A stretch of DNA of 16,279 bases from CBIFWW01 sp966186435 (GTDB lineage: Bacteria > Pseudomonadota > Gammaproteobacteria > Enterobacterales > Enterobacteriaceae): positions 1 through 16,279 of the forward strand of contig CBIFWW010000075.1 in assembly GCA_966186435.1 (NCBI GenBank), read 5' to 3'. Numbering within the stretch: the first letter of the stretch is position 1; each line of letters opens with the position of its first letter. This document shows positions 1-7,101 of this stretch, one piece after another. The position numbers and the translations under genes were made by a program. The notes beneath the pieces were generated by a model. The model was not told the origin of the DNA. It saw nothing but the letters and a program-made list of their open reading frames with translations, and made no database searches.

Positions 1-85
1 CTTTTTTCGTTTGTTTAATAAATATAAATAGTCTGTTAATTGGTGTAATTAGTTACAACATACAAATGTCTATGTACTACATGCT

Positions 86-118
86 GTTTACTGCCTGTAC
101 CATGCTCATCAGGTAAAC
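86..118. promoter_or_regulatory. Imperfect stem-loop upstream of the MBL-fold gene
   Basis: GTTTAC plus CTG (86-91, 95-97, with a 3-nt bulge) pairs with CAG plus GTAAAC (110-118), about 20 nt before the GTG start. It could be a leader hairpin or an operator. Nothing else supports a function, so this is only a structural note. The AT-rich stretch before it (1-60) probably holds the promoter, but no convincing -35/-10 pair could be fixed. Confidence 0.25.
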
Positions 119-138
119 AAACCAAGAGGGATTGAACA

Positions 139-936
139 GTGATCATTTTATGCAAAGCTTGCGGCACGTCTTATGAGGTAAATAATGGGCACCCCACGGG
201 CTGTAAAATTTGCCAAGATGAACGGCAATATGTCCCGGTGGCTGGGCAGGCGTGGGTGCCACTAGAATGGGTTAATACCCATCATGATAATAAATGGCGC
301 CAGATTTTGCCTGGTCTGTTCAGCATACAAACTGTGCCAGAATTTGCGATTGGCCAGCGGGCTTTTATTATCACCACCCCTATGGGTAATATTCTTTGGG
401 ACTGTATTGCCAATCTGGATGATGCTACCCGATCAATTATTAATCGGTTGGGTGGGTTAGCTGCAATCGCGATTTCGCACCCGCATTACTACACTACTAT
501 GCAAGATTGGGCTGAGGAATTTAATGCCCCGGTGTATTTGCATACCGATGATCAAGAATGGGTCGTTCGCCCCAACGCCCATCTTAGATTCTGGGAAGGT
601 GAGGCGCTTCAGATTTCTGATGATGTTCAATTACTACGGCTTGGGGGCCATTTTGCCGGTGGTTGTGTGCTTCATGATGCAAGGGGAGCAGGTACACTGT
701 TGACTGGGGATGTGCTCCAGGTGACGCCAGGGGCGGATAGGGTATCCTTTATGAGGAGTTTCCCGAATTATCTGCCACTGCCAGAAACCACTGTGCGTCA
801 AATTGCCATCAAGTTAAAAAATCTTAATTTTGACGCTATTTATGGTGCCTTTGAAGGCAAAGACATCCCCTCAGGCGCTGCCAGCATTGTGCAACAATCG
901 GCGCAAAAATATGTTGAGTGCCTGTCAAGCCGTTAG
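139..936 (+). CDS. Zinc-ribbon plus metallo-beta-lactamase-fold hydrolase-like protein
   Basis: 265-aa soluble protein with no signal peptide. The first 25 residues hold two CxxC pairs (C5/C8 and C22/C25), a likely structural zinc ribbon. The rest follows the metallo-beta-lactamase order: beta-rich start with TPMGN (80-84), an SHPHYY stretch with H114 and H116 where HxHxDH is expected, GGHF with H171, and TGD with D191. The second half of the HxHxDH motif is missing (Y-Y-T-T follows), so at most one metal site looks complete and the activity is unclear. The start is GTG at 139, set by GAGGG at 126-130 with an 8-nt spacer; no better in-frame ATG fits. It is monocistronic by position, with 187 bp to the next gene. 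The fold assignment is fairly sure, while the substrate is unknown. The family includes many uncharacterised hydrolases. Confidence 0.8.
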   Translation: MIILCKACGTSYEVNNGHPTGCKICQDERQYVPVAGQAWVPLEWVNTHHDNKWRQILPGLFSIQTVPEFAIGQRAFIITTPMGNILWDCIANLDDATRSIINRLGGLAAIAISHPHYYTTMQDWAEEFNAPVYLHTDDQEWVVRPNAHLRFWEGEALQISDDVQLLRLGGHFAGGCVLHDARGAGTLLTGDVLQVTPGADRVSFMRSFPNYLPLPETTVRQIAIKLKNLNFDAIYGAFEGKDIPSGAASIVQQSAQKYVECLSSR

Positions 937-1047
937 TTGAGGCGTTCGAAAGTAGAGCTGGATCAAATAAACTGAAAAATAACGTTATCCTTGGCACAGG
1001 CCATACTGATTTTTTTTGTGAGGGGTTAAGGGCTTAGGTAACTATGT

Positions 1048-1091
1048 AAAATTCTACTGGCCGAATAATTCTACCGCTTCGCTAGAATTTT
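1048..1091. repeat. 9-bp inverted repeat and repeated ATTCTAC words before the small-protein operon
   Basis: AAAATTCTA (1048-1056) is the exact inverse of TAGAATTTT (1083-1091), with a 26-nt spacer. The word ATTCTAC also recurs directly at 1051, 1068 and 1131, the last inside the next coding region. The repeat lies 33-76 bp upstream of the 34-aa gene, where an operator would be expected. No protein can be named for it. Confidence 0.35.
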
Positions 1092-1123
1092 CTACGGTAC
1101 TTGCTAGCATTAAGGAGCAGCAT

Positions 1124-1228
1124 ATGCTGTATTCTACTGAGGTCGAAAAAATGGATAAGGATCAAGATCAGAAACATGGTCAAAAAAATGATGACCAGAA
1201 AAATCCGGTCAAAAAAGACCATAAATAA
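1124..1228 (+). CDS. Small very hydrophilic protein, 34 aa, unknown function
   Basis: A 34-codon open frame begins at ATG 1124 behind a good AAGGAG (1112-1117). It encodes a charged, low-complexity peptide rich in K, D, Q and N, with KDQDQK and QKNDDQKN segments and no hydrophobic core, so it is probably disordered. A second in-frame ATG (1151) exists but lacks a comparable ribosome binding site. The next small gene begins 20 bp later with its own strong site, and both sit before one terminator, which suggests a two-gene transcript. I do not recognise a family. Support is the ribosome binding site, the operon-like spacing and the terminator, not homology. Confidence 0.5.
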   Translation: MLYSTEVEKMDKDQDQKHGQKNDDQKNPVKKDHK

Positions 1229-1248
1229 CGCCTGTCGTGGAGGGTTGT

Positions 1249-1371
1249 ATGATTCATAAACTTGAAGTCGACCCTGTTAATCCGGTGACCCCAGATCCTG
1301 TGGACCCGGAAGAGCTTCCCCCAGATGTAGAAGACCCAGAAGATCCCGATCGTCATGTCATGGGTAATTAA
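1249..1371 (+). CDS. Small acidic proline-rich protein, 40 aa, unknown function
   Basis: The 40-codon frame starts at ATG 1249 behind GGAGGG (1239-1244). The product is strongly acidic with repeated Pro-Asp/Pro-Glu steps: DPVNPVTPDPVDPEE, then PPDVEDPEDPD. This gives a polyproline-like, metal- or cation-binding look, with no membrane segment and no signal. It follows the 34-aa gene by 20 bp and ends 47 bp before a strong hairpin terminator, so the pair looks like a short operon. No family is recognised. Two consecutive, strong ribosome binding sites make a chance frame unlikely, but translation is not proven. Confidence 0.55.
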   Translation: MIHKLEVDPVNPVTPDPVDPEELPPDVEDPEDPDRHVMGN

Positions 1372-1418
1372 TATCCATTGACGCTCGTGAATAAAGTTTC
1401 TTAATGAAACGACTGGCT

Positions 1419-1446
1419 AAGCCACCTTCGGGTGGCTTTTATTTCA
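1419..1446 (+). terminator. Rho-independent terminator with UUCG loop
   Basis: AAGCCACC (1419-1426) and GGTGGCTT (1431-1438) form a perfect 8-bp stem closed by TTCG, followed by a T-rich tail. It ends the small-protein pair. A smaller GTTTC/GAAAC hairpin lies just before it (about 1396-1410). Confidence 0.9.
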
Positions 1447-1774
1447 CCCCAATTGTTTGTCATGGATAAGGTTAGATAAGTTTGTACTGCTGGCTGTATA
1501 TTTAATATCCAAAAACTAAGGCGCAATTACTATTCCTTCACACTAGGTTCGTGAGGTTGTAAAGGGAATTATCTTAAAGTGGATTTCATTTTGTAATTGG
1601 CTATCTTTTGGCCAAATTCAGTACATTCTGATTTGCATGTTCTGTCTACTCAACTATAGTTATTCCTAAGCAGGTTAATGAATTACCCAAGTGTAGTGAT
1701 TTTTGCTACGCCTCCGTAAGGAGGTATTCTTTATACCAATTAACTTTTATTGCAAATTTCAGTTAAGCCAGAAA
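1447..1774. other. Gene-free stretch with two perfect short palindromes
   Basis: AT-rich DNA between the terminator and the YmgB/AriR-like gene with no supportable coding frame. It holds TTTGGCCAAA (1607-1616) and AACTATAGTT (1652-1661), both perfect 10-bp palindromes about 120-170 bp upstream of the next ATG. Either could be an operator for that gene. The CCTCC/GGAGG hairpin at 1711-1724 is listed separately. Confidence 0.4.
1711..1724 (+). promoter_or_regulatory. Shine-Dalgarno-like AAGGAGG locked in a CCTCC/GGAGG hairpin
   Basis: CCTCC (1711-1715) pairs perfectly with GGAGG (1720-1724) across a GTAA loop, so the strongest ribosome-binding sequence in the neighbourhood would be masked in RNA. 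No ATG, GTG or TTG stands 5-10 nt after it. The nearest in-frame ATG of the downstream gene is 50 nt away. It may be a cryptic or rare-start site, or a regulatory leader structure. Confidence 0.4.
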
Positions 1775-2005
1775 ATGAAAACTAACTACTGTGATTTATC
1801 TCATCATCGCATACCGGAGCATTTGATAACCGGTTCAGCGCTACTCACTAATACCTTACAGGAATTTGGTGTTACAACCCATACTGCTAGTAAGGACACC
1901 ATCATTCTTTTGCTTCAGCTAAAAAACGCTAAAGAGAGCAACAAAATCCTCTCCGATCTTTATATACAGCTTATTGATTTAATAAAAAAAATCAAAATAA
2001 ATTAA
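1775..2005 (+). CDS. YmgB/AriR-like small biofilm/acid-stress regulator (probable)
   Basis: From ATG 1775 the frame gives 76 aa. The middle and end (HLITGSALLTNTLQEF, then KDTIILLLQLKNAKE and a final LIDLIKK helix) have the two-helix layout of the YmgA/YcgZ/YmgB(AriR) group, which are small connector-type regulators of biofilm formation and acid resistance in E. coli. This likeness is from memory of those sequences and is moderate. The frame is open upstream to a TTG at 1703, which would add 24 residues. I prefer 1775 because the extra part is unlike the family, although the ribosome binding site there is weak and the strong AAGGAGG at 1718-1724 has no usual start after it. It appears to be a single gene followed by a hairpin region. 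Confidence 0.6.
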   Translation: MKTNYCDLSHHRIPEHLITGSALLTNTLQEFGVTTHTASKDTIILLLQLKNAKESNKILSDLYIQLIDLIKKIKIN

Positions 2006-2541
2006 CTCCCTACCAGCCTAAATTTATTTTTAATGGACGATGCCGCCTCATTGTTGGCGGTGTTAGTGCTGTTTTTTTAACGGCACTTAGTCGCTAGTTA
2101 GTTCACATTGGTTATAATGTGAGTCTTCAATTATCATTCCAGGTAACATATTCAAATCCCTACATATAGGAAATTCTTAAACTTCACTTAACGCTTGATA
2201 ATGTTAAATTTTATAGCTCACGCCGTGCCCATATTTCGTGGGGGTGTACACTCATCATATATGGCTTGCTTTTTACTCAGAGTCATAGGGTTAAGCCATT
2301 GTGCGCTAATAAAGTCAGTATGATGTTATGCAATTTACTAAGCATAATGGTTAATCATAAAAAACAGGCTATTATAATTAGTACGAGTTTGCAGTGCTGC
2401 TTCGTAGATGTAGATTGCTAACTTCCAATGTATTTCAGATTAAGGAATGAACTGCCCAACGTTCACTACCAAAAGCTACAGGCCCTGTTTATTTGAACAT
2501 GGTCCGAACGTCAGTCAAATACTTTGCTTAAGGAAAGTTTT
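2006..2541. other. 536-bp gene-free AT-rich stretch
   Basis: Apart from the hairpins at 2042-2087 and a TTATGC/GCATAA inverted repeat (2326-2331 and 2342-2347), nothing recognisable was found. The only short frames (for example a 20-codon one beginning near 2262) lack ribosome binding sites. It should contain the promoter of the membrane protein gene and has room for a regulatory RNA, but no element could be pinned down by eye. Confidence 0.4.
2042..2087 (+). terminator. Two adjacent hairpins after the YmgB/AriR-like gene, possible weak terminator
   Basis: CCGCC/GGCGG (2043-2047 and 2056-2060) is followed by a second stem of nine pairs with one G-T (2065-2073 and 2079-2087), whose loop is a run of Ts. 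The T run lies inside the second hairpin rather than right after the first, so this is not a classic terminator. Confidence 0.4.
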
Positions 2542-3525
2542 ATGTCACGTGATTACTCCACTTCTCAAAGTTTAGGGGCCAACCCAGACCCTGTTAACCC
2601 ATATCTTGCTCGGCCATTAAATAATACCAGTGCGGTGTCTTGGGGGGCTATTTTAGCGGGTGCCGCAGCTGCGGCTTCGTTGGCGATGATTCTACTGATA
2701 CTTGGGGTCGGGCTAGGGCTTTCGTCTATATCACCCTATGGTAATCAAGGCGTCGATGCTAGTACTATCGGCATAGCCACCATAGCATGGTTAATATTCA
2801 CACAAATTGCTGCCTCCGGGATGGGGGGCTATATCGCCGGAAGACTGCGGACCAAATGGGCGGATACTCACGTTAATGAAATATATTTCCGTGACACAGC
2901 CCATGGCTTCCTGGCTTGGGCGGTTTCTGCATTGATTTCGGCAATTTTGTTAACCGGCACTATTGGTTCAATTGTTGGCGGGAGTGCAAAAACCCTTGGC
3001 GCCGTAGCTGGAGGTACAGCATCAGTGTCGATGAAAGGGATGATGGATGATTCGAACGGTTCATCGATGAGCTATTACGTTAACTCACTTTTCAGGGCCA
3101 GTGGGGATGCAAGCCAGTCTAACAATGCGGCAATCTCAGGCAACCAGTCACCTGCCACCGGGATGCAAAGTGGAGTGGGGCAAAACGTTAAGGCTATGGA
3201 CCCAGCGCAGTTGAAAGAAGTCACCGGTATCTTCGCCCACAGTATTAGCACTGGAACACTTCCCCCTGAAGATCTCCAATATGTGGCCCGATTGGTTTCA
3301 CAAAACACCGGTATGACTCAGCAACAGGCTGAGCAGCGCGTCCAGACTATTTTTACAACATCTAAAGCCAAGGTTCAGGAAGCGATAGATGCTGCTAAAC
3401 AAGCCGCAGAGAAAGCCCGCAAAGTGTCCATTCATCTTGCTTTATGGACCTTTGTATCACTACTTATTGGCGCTTTCGTTGCGAGCCTTTGTGCCACTTT
3501 CGGCGGTCGCCAACGCGACCTTTAA
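2542..3525 (+). CDS. Inner-membrane protein with four predicted helices and a large polar loop
   Basis: 327 aa starting at ATG 2542, chosen over a TTG 18 bp upstream because AAGGAAA (2530-2536) sits at the right distance. After a polar N-terminus (about 1-30) come hydrophobic segments at roughly 34-62, 74-100 and 121-147, rich in Ala/Gly with GxxxG-like steps. A long Gln/Ser/Ala-rich polar region follows (about 150-290), ending in a charged amphipathic helix (KAKVQEAIDAAKQAAEKARK), then a last helix at about 296-320. It resembles uncharacterised proteobacterial membrane proteins. I recognise no catalytic motif or transporter signature. A 24-aa membrane peptide follows 23 bp downstream and probably shares its transcript. 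Function is unknown; a stress or envelope role is only a guess from the small-gene neighbours. Confidence 0.8.
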   Translation: MSRDYSTSQSLGANPDPVNPYLARPLNNTSAVSWGAILAGAAAAASLAMILLILGVGLGLSSISPYGNQGVDASTIGIATIAWLIFTQIAASGMGGYIAGRLRTKWADTHVNEIYFRDTAHGFLAWAVSALISAILLTGTIGSIVGGSAKTLGAVAGGTASVSMKGMMDDSNGSSMSYYVNSLFRASGDASQSNNAAISGNQSPATGMQSGVGQNVKAMDPAQLKEVTGIFAHSISTGTLPPEDLQYVARLVSQNTGMTQQQAEQRVQTIFTTSKAKVQEAIDAAKQAAEKARKVSIHLALWTFVSLLIGAFVASLCATFGGRQRDL

Positions 3526-3548
3526 CGACTGAATTATGGAGGATTAAA

Positions 3549-3623
3549 ATGCGATCATTACTGTTATTTTTTCTCGGCGTGCCGATCCCAATTATAATTT
3601 TAATTGCGCTGTTCGTTCATTGA
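3549..3623 (+). CDS. 24-aa single-helix membrane peptide
   Basis: ATG 3549 stands behind GGAGG (3538-3542) with a 6-nt spacer. The 24-residue product starts MRSLLLFFLG, continues with a PIPIIILI core and ends near FVH, so it is almost wholly hydrophobic with one Arg at position 2, as expected of a small inner-membrane peptide. It lies 23 bp after the four-helix membrane protein and directly before a strong terminator, so it is most likely the last gene of that two-gene unit. The PIPI core reminds me of short conserved hypothetical peptides in other proteobacteria, but I cannot name a family. It is too short for most gene finders. Confidence 0.65.
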   Translation: MRSLLLFFLGVPIPIIILIALFVH

Positions 3624-3636
3624 TTTAACGCTATAA

Positions 3637-3675
3637 CCCACTGGTGCTCTCTTATTGAGCACCAGTGGGGTCTTT
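3637..3675 (+). terminator. Strong terminator between the membrane-peptide unit and terW
   Basis: CCCACTGGTGCTC (3637-3649) and GAGCACCAGTGGG (3657-3669) form a perfect 13-bp stem with a 7-nt loop, followed on the plus strand by TCTTT. Genes converge on it, so it probably serves the plus-strand unit and also terW on the minus strand, where the tail is TTATAG and thus weaker. Confidence 0.85.
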
Positions 3676-3682
3676 AGATAGC

Positions 3683-4159
3683 TTAATTCTGGCCAAGTTG
3701 TTTTTGACTCAATTCTTTAATTAAGGTATCAACCACTTTTTCCGCTAACTTTTCAACAGCCTCACTGCGTGAAACGCTTGCAAGCTCAGCAAATCTGTCA
3801 ATCTTCCTGAGCACCCTTATACGCAGAGACAACGACACGGCGGTTTTTTTATCTTTATCCAACACCACTTTGCCGTTGACCTTGCAGGATTTTAACTCCG
3901 TGTTAAACAGCAATGCGTCATTCATACCAATCAATGTCTTCTTATTCAGTAACCCTGGAGTGACCAGCTGATAAGTATGGTTGGCCTTACTGTATTTAAT
4001 CCCAGCGGAATAGAAATCCCGTAGCTCTCTCAATGCCCTGGTCAGGGTAGGCTCTGAGCAATCAAGGCATTGAATAATGTCGAGCGCTTTTACTGGCTTC
4101 CCTGAGCGAAGCAAATATGCAAGGGTGAAAATCCGTGCCTGTCTGGTGTTAAGCCGCAT
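3683..4159 (-). CDS. terW: TerW, regulator of the tellurite-resistance locus
   Basis: 158 aa, close to the length of enterobacterial TerW. Residues 1-70 look like a winged helix-turn-helix domain (CSEPTLTRALRELR at 34-47 fits a recognition helix). Residues 104-150 look like a ribbon-helix-helix domain: KKTAVSLSLRIRVLRKIDR forms the strand and first helix, and SRSEAVEKL the turn and second helix. TerW is known as a DNA-binding regulator of the terZABCDE operon. It lies at the distal end of the biosynthetic cluster, 128 bp after the CitE-like gene and on the same strand, so it may be read from that operon and also from its own weak promoter. The ribosome binding site (AGCAGG, about 11 nt away) is poor. 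The two palindromes in the 9.3-9.6 kb promoter region are natural candidate targets, but that link is inferred. Confidence 0.88.
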   Translation of the reverse strand: MRLNTRQARIFTLAYLLRSGKPVKALDIIQCLDCSEPTLTRALRELRDFYSAGIKYSKANHTYQLVTPGLLNKKTLIGMNDALLFNTELKSCKVNGKVVLDKDKKTAVSLSLRIRVLRKIDRFAELASVSRSEAVEKLAEKVVDTLIKELSQKQLGQN

Positions 4160-4287
4160 TTCTGAATAAAACCTGCTTTAAGAGTTAATGGAATCTTGCA
4201 CAGCAAGGCCTGAGCCAAATAATAAATATCGCCGTGCAATTACCTTTAATACCTGTTGTTGCCTGGTTGAGTTATGGTGTGACGGCA

Positions 4288-5244
4288 TTAATGGTGGTGA
4301 GACATTGGCATAATTCCGATAGTTTCTGGATTTTTCTCCGCGGTCATCCCATATACACGGGCGCGTTCAAGGATGTTTGTCGCCCAACGTCGATGCGTTG
4401 CTGGTTCGCACATTGCGCCATGGGATTTAAAAACAGCTTGGGTCGAATTGAGAATACGCAGTGCATCAGAATATTCATCAGAAGATACTCTGAGTGCTTG
4501 CTCAATAACGCCAATTTGCCTCGGATGGATAGCGGTTTTTCCCACTAAACCATGAGCCATATCTAACGACAACTCACGGGCTATCACCGCCTGCTCATCG
4601 ATATGTTCGCAGACCGGTGCCGTCAACGCAAAATCATGTGGAGCAAAAACCGATACCAGCATTTTTATGACATAACCCATCGGGCTGTCATAAAGCGTCA
4701 GGTTCTTGGGGCGCCTGAGTGAAACGACATTCATAAGATCATTACCCCCAATGCGTATTGCGATAATACGGTGGTGGCACGGGTGTAGCAAAAGTGTGGA
4801 TGCCAGTTTGCGCATTTGGATAACATCAAAAACCTCTTCCGTTTCAAGCGTTGGCATCAGGCAGAGATGGGTATCGGCCATAATGTCCCACCACTCTGCC
4901 AAGGAGGAGAGTTTAAATTTCGGCAATACCAAGCCATCGATAGCACTTAGTTCAAGCGCTTCAACCAACCATTTACCCATTTCAAGATGGCGTGGGCGTA
5001 TAAATACCAGCGGCCATTCGCTGGCATCACCGTTAATCTTCGCGGTATTAAGTTGCTGCAATAATTGCTGGAGATTTTGCAGTGCTTGGGGGATCTCTTC
5101 CTCGCTAACGGCATCTTCCAAACATATAACCAGAGAGCGGAGACCCGGTATTTTCCCATGTAAGACAGCATCGGCAATGTCTGGCCGAGTGGCAGGCATA
5201 TACAGTGTGGCCCCTAGATTCCAGGGCGATAGACGATTGGCCAT
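4288..5244 (-). CDS. CitE/HpcH-type lyase-like enzyme of the ter biosynthetic cluster
   Basis: 318 aa, one TIM-barrel domain of the HpcH/HpaI aldolase/citrate-lyase beta family. Seen are LEDAV (42-46, acidic residues at the barrel start), FIRPR (81-85), LPKF with K109, TLETEEVFD with E134, IGGND with D169 (together with E134 a typical Mg-binding pair), and GKTAIHPRQIG (235-245), the family's C-terminal signature. Such enzymes cleave or form C-C or thioester bonds on acyl-CoA-like substrates. The substrate here is unknown. The tail ends in three His residues. The start overlaps the previous gene's stop by one base (TAATG), so translation is coupled. It is the last enzyme of the five-gene cluster. 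Confidence 0.85.
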   Translation of the reverse strand: MANRLSPWNLGATLYMPATRPDIADAVLHGKIPGLRSLVICLEDAVSEEEIPQALQNLQQLLQQLNTAKINGDASEWPLVFIRPRHLEMGKWLVEALELSAIDGLVLPKFKLSSLAEWWDIMADTHLCLMPTLETEEVFDVIQMRKLASTLLLHPCHHRIIAIRIGGNDLMNVVSLRRPKNLTLYDSPMGYVIKMLVSVFAPHDFALTAPVCEHIDEQAVIARELSLDMAHGLVGKTAIHPRQIGVIEQALRVSSDEYSDALRILNSTQAVFKSHGAMCEPATHRRWATNILERARVYGMTAEKNPETIGIMPMSHHH

Positions 5245-6326
5245 TAGCGCACCTTTTTAATAATAGTGACGGCCCGGTACTGGCCGATAGCGTTACCCAT
5301 TTCAGTCACTTCGATACCTTTCTCACCGGCAAGCCCCACTAATAGGGCTACATCGGGATCATTTACCGAGCGAACAAAAACATGGTCAGGCACCCGGCGC
5401 AAAACGGCTCTGGTCGCCTCTGCAATCCCTGGCTTAATACGATGGATACTGTCTACCGCATAATCATTTGCCAGGCCGGAAATAACATGACGGCTCTGCG
5501 CCCATAACGCTTTATTTTCCTCTCTCTTTCTATGGATCGGCGGCAACGCCTTACCATCAATTTGCTCACGTAATCGCGCCACCGTTTCTACCAACATCTG
5601 GCCACATTCGTAATCCGTGAGATGGTCGCAAATAACACACCCATGTAGCCCTATATCTGCCCACACTGAACGGGAGATTAGCCCTGAAACCGGTGCGCCC
5701 ATAATGCCAAACGGTATTAGCCAGTCTTCAGCGCTGGCAGCAAGCCATGCACTTCCACAAGGATCGGCCAGCACCACAAGGCGTGGATGATTGGGGTAAC
5801 CCTTGCGATTTTTCAGTGACTTGACTAACTCGCCAGCAATGGCGCCTTTCCCCGTCCAGCCATCGACAAAAACAATGCCCTCTGTGCCGTGTCTTGCTTC
5901 AATTAAGCCCAGAGCGGCAGTATCAATGCCCCTGTCGCGAATAATACTTATCCCATAATGGAAAGATCTTCTCCCCATGGCCTGAAGTGCCTGCTGTAAC
6001 ATTACACCCAAGGGCACTCCGGCTCTGACGAGACTGGTTAAGATAATGGGCTTATTACCAAACTGTTTCACCAGTTCCCGAGCCAGTTGCGATACCTCTT
6101 TTGCCAGCCGTGCAGCGCCCAAATCCAGCGCGCGTGAGAACAGATCGAGATGCCACTGTGTAGGGGCAGGTTCCTGGCTCAGCATCTCGGAGTAATGCTT
6201 TTGGCCGGACTGAATTAGCGCTTCTTTCTGATCAACAGGCGTCATTTCCATGGTCACCGGTTGGAGCAAAAATTGCACATCAGTAGGGGAAAAGGCCCCA
6301 GAAAAGGCCGATAACTCAGGCGACAT
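5244..6326 (-). CDS. Phosphoribosyltransferase with C-terminal PELOTA-type domain
   Basis: 360 aa from ATG 6326. The open frame extends to 6368, but this ATG has GGAGA (6340-6336) and follows the HAD gene's stop by one base. Residues 60-250 form a phosphoribosyltransferase domain: LVRAGVPLG (99-107) is the substrate/pyrophosphate loop, and VFVDGWTGKGAIAG (152-165) matches the PRPP-binding motif in a divergent form. Residues about 295-358 (IHRIKPGIAEATRAVLR, then HVFVRS and a final VTIIKK strand) fit the PELOTA-like RNA-binding domain found joined to this enzyme in ter clusters. It presumably moves a ribose-phosphate onto a base-like acceptor, soluble in the cytoplasm. The acceptor is unknown. 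It sits between the HAD phosphatase and the lyase, with coupled starts. Confidence 0.83.
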   Translation of the reverse strand: MSPELSAFSGAFSPTDVQFLLQPVTMEMTPVDQKEALIQSGQKHYSEMLSQEPAPTQWHLDLFSRALDLGAARLAKEVSQLARELVKQFGNKPIILTSLVRAGVPLGVMLQQALQAMGRRSFHYGISIIRDRGIDTAALGLIEARHGTEGIVFVDGWTGKGAIAGELVKSLKNRKGYPNHPRLVVLADPCGSAWLAASAEDWLIPFGIMGAPVSGLISRSVWADIGLHGCVICDHLTDYECGQMLVETVARLREQIDGKALPPIHRKREENKALWAQSRHVISGLANDYAVDSIHRIKPGIAEATRAVLRRVPDHVFVRSVNDPDVALLVGLAGEKGIEVTEMGNAIGQYRAVTIIKKVR

Positions 6327-6327
6327 C

Positions 6328-7101
6328 TTAATTTTCTCCAAAAATACGGTGTGAAATAGCGTCTGCAAACTGGCTATTGCGGGGCAAACAGTACCAACTA
6401 CATAACCTCATAAACCGGTGATCGCTCAGGCTGTCGCCCAGGCCAATCACCGGGAATACACCTCGTTCAGCGCGCAATTTTTCTAAGAGCCATGTCACAG
6501 CTAGCCCTTTTTCAACCGGTTGCGGCAGCCAGGCAACGTTATTACCGTTCCGGTGGATATAAAAATCAGTGGCGGGAAAACACTGCTCTATTTCATCTGC
6601 AATTGCATAGAGTTCATTAAGGCGGGTGCTGTCGCGGTGTTTCATCACCAGGTAAACGGGTATGCTGCCATACTCATAATTCAGCCGCGCCCATGCATTA
6701 ATCCCTTTGGCCTTCATGAGTTCAGTGATATCGCGTTGCAGCGAGGTCAACTTTTTCCGGTACGGTTCAAGTCGCTCAAGCATCAGCGCTTTCCATTCTT
6801 CATCGGGTTGACCCTCAGCAGAAAGGATCACCGCACCGTGAGTGGTGATAGCCCATGATCTGAAAGGGATTTGCACACGGCTTATTTCCTCCGTGCCACG
6901 CGCCGTCACCGGGATGAGTTCTGCTTGTTCCAATAACCAATCCACCAACATAGATTGTTCTTCCGTCATAAAACTGCGGGGGGTGAGGCTACGGTCCAGC
7001 GCCCCGGTGCGGAAGGGTTCAAGCGCCATTTCATCCACCATTTTACGGCGGGTCTGGAAGAGCGTGTCATCCAGGTCGCTAAATACAACAGGTCTATTCA
7101 T
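6328..7101 (-). CDS. HAD-superfamily phosphatase (Cof/sucrose-phosphatase-like)
   Basis: 257 aa with all HAD motifs. FSDLDDT (7-13) has nucleophile D9 and acid D11; VTAR (65-68) has the motif II Thr; EKGLAV with K198 is motif III; GLGDSLSD (220-227) with D223 and D227 is motif IV. The region between about 90 and 180 is a type IIB-style cap. It likely removes a phosphate from a sugar or nucleotide intermediate made by the neighbouring phosphoribosyltransferases, which is an inference from context. The ATG overlaps the end of the upstream gene by 8 bp (ATGAATAG), and its own stop is one base from the next start, so it is translationally locked in the cluster. Confidence 0.87.
   Translation of the reverse strand: MNRPVVFSDLDDTLFQTRRKMVDEMALEPFRTGALDRSLTPRSFMTEEQSMLVDWLLEQAELIPVTARGTEEISRVQIPFRSWAITTHGAVILSAEGQPDEEWKALMLERLEPYRKKLTSLQRDITELMKAKGINAWARLNYEYGSIPVYLVMKHRDSTRLNELYAIADEIEQCFPATDFYIHRNGNNVAWLPQPVEKGLAVTWLLEKLRAERGVFPVIGLGDSLSDHRFMRLCSWYCLPRNSQFADAISHRIFGEN

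Noticed and set aside
992..1018. TGGC/GCCA mini-hairpin followed by eight Ts as a terminator for the MBL-fold gene
   Set aside because: The stem has only four pairs and is separated from the T run by several bases, too weak to call.
2262..2324. 20-codon frame in the long gap before the membrane protein gene
   Set aside because: No ribosome binding site, no operon context and no distinctive composition.
4234..4548. 104-codon plus-strand frame starting in the terW/CitE-like gap
   Set aside because: The start is a GTG with no ribosome binding site, and most of it is antisense to the CitE-like gene.
4706..5260. 184-codon plus-strand open frame antisense to the CitE-like gene
   Set aside because: It overlaps a gene with clear family motifs and coupled starts. 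Its product is Ser/Arg/Thr-rich shadow-like sequence without a ribosome binding site.
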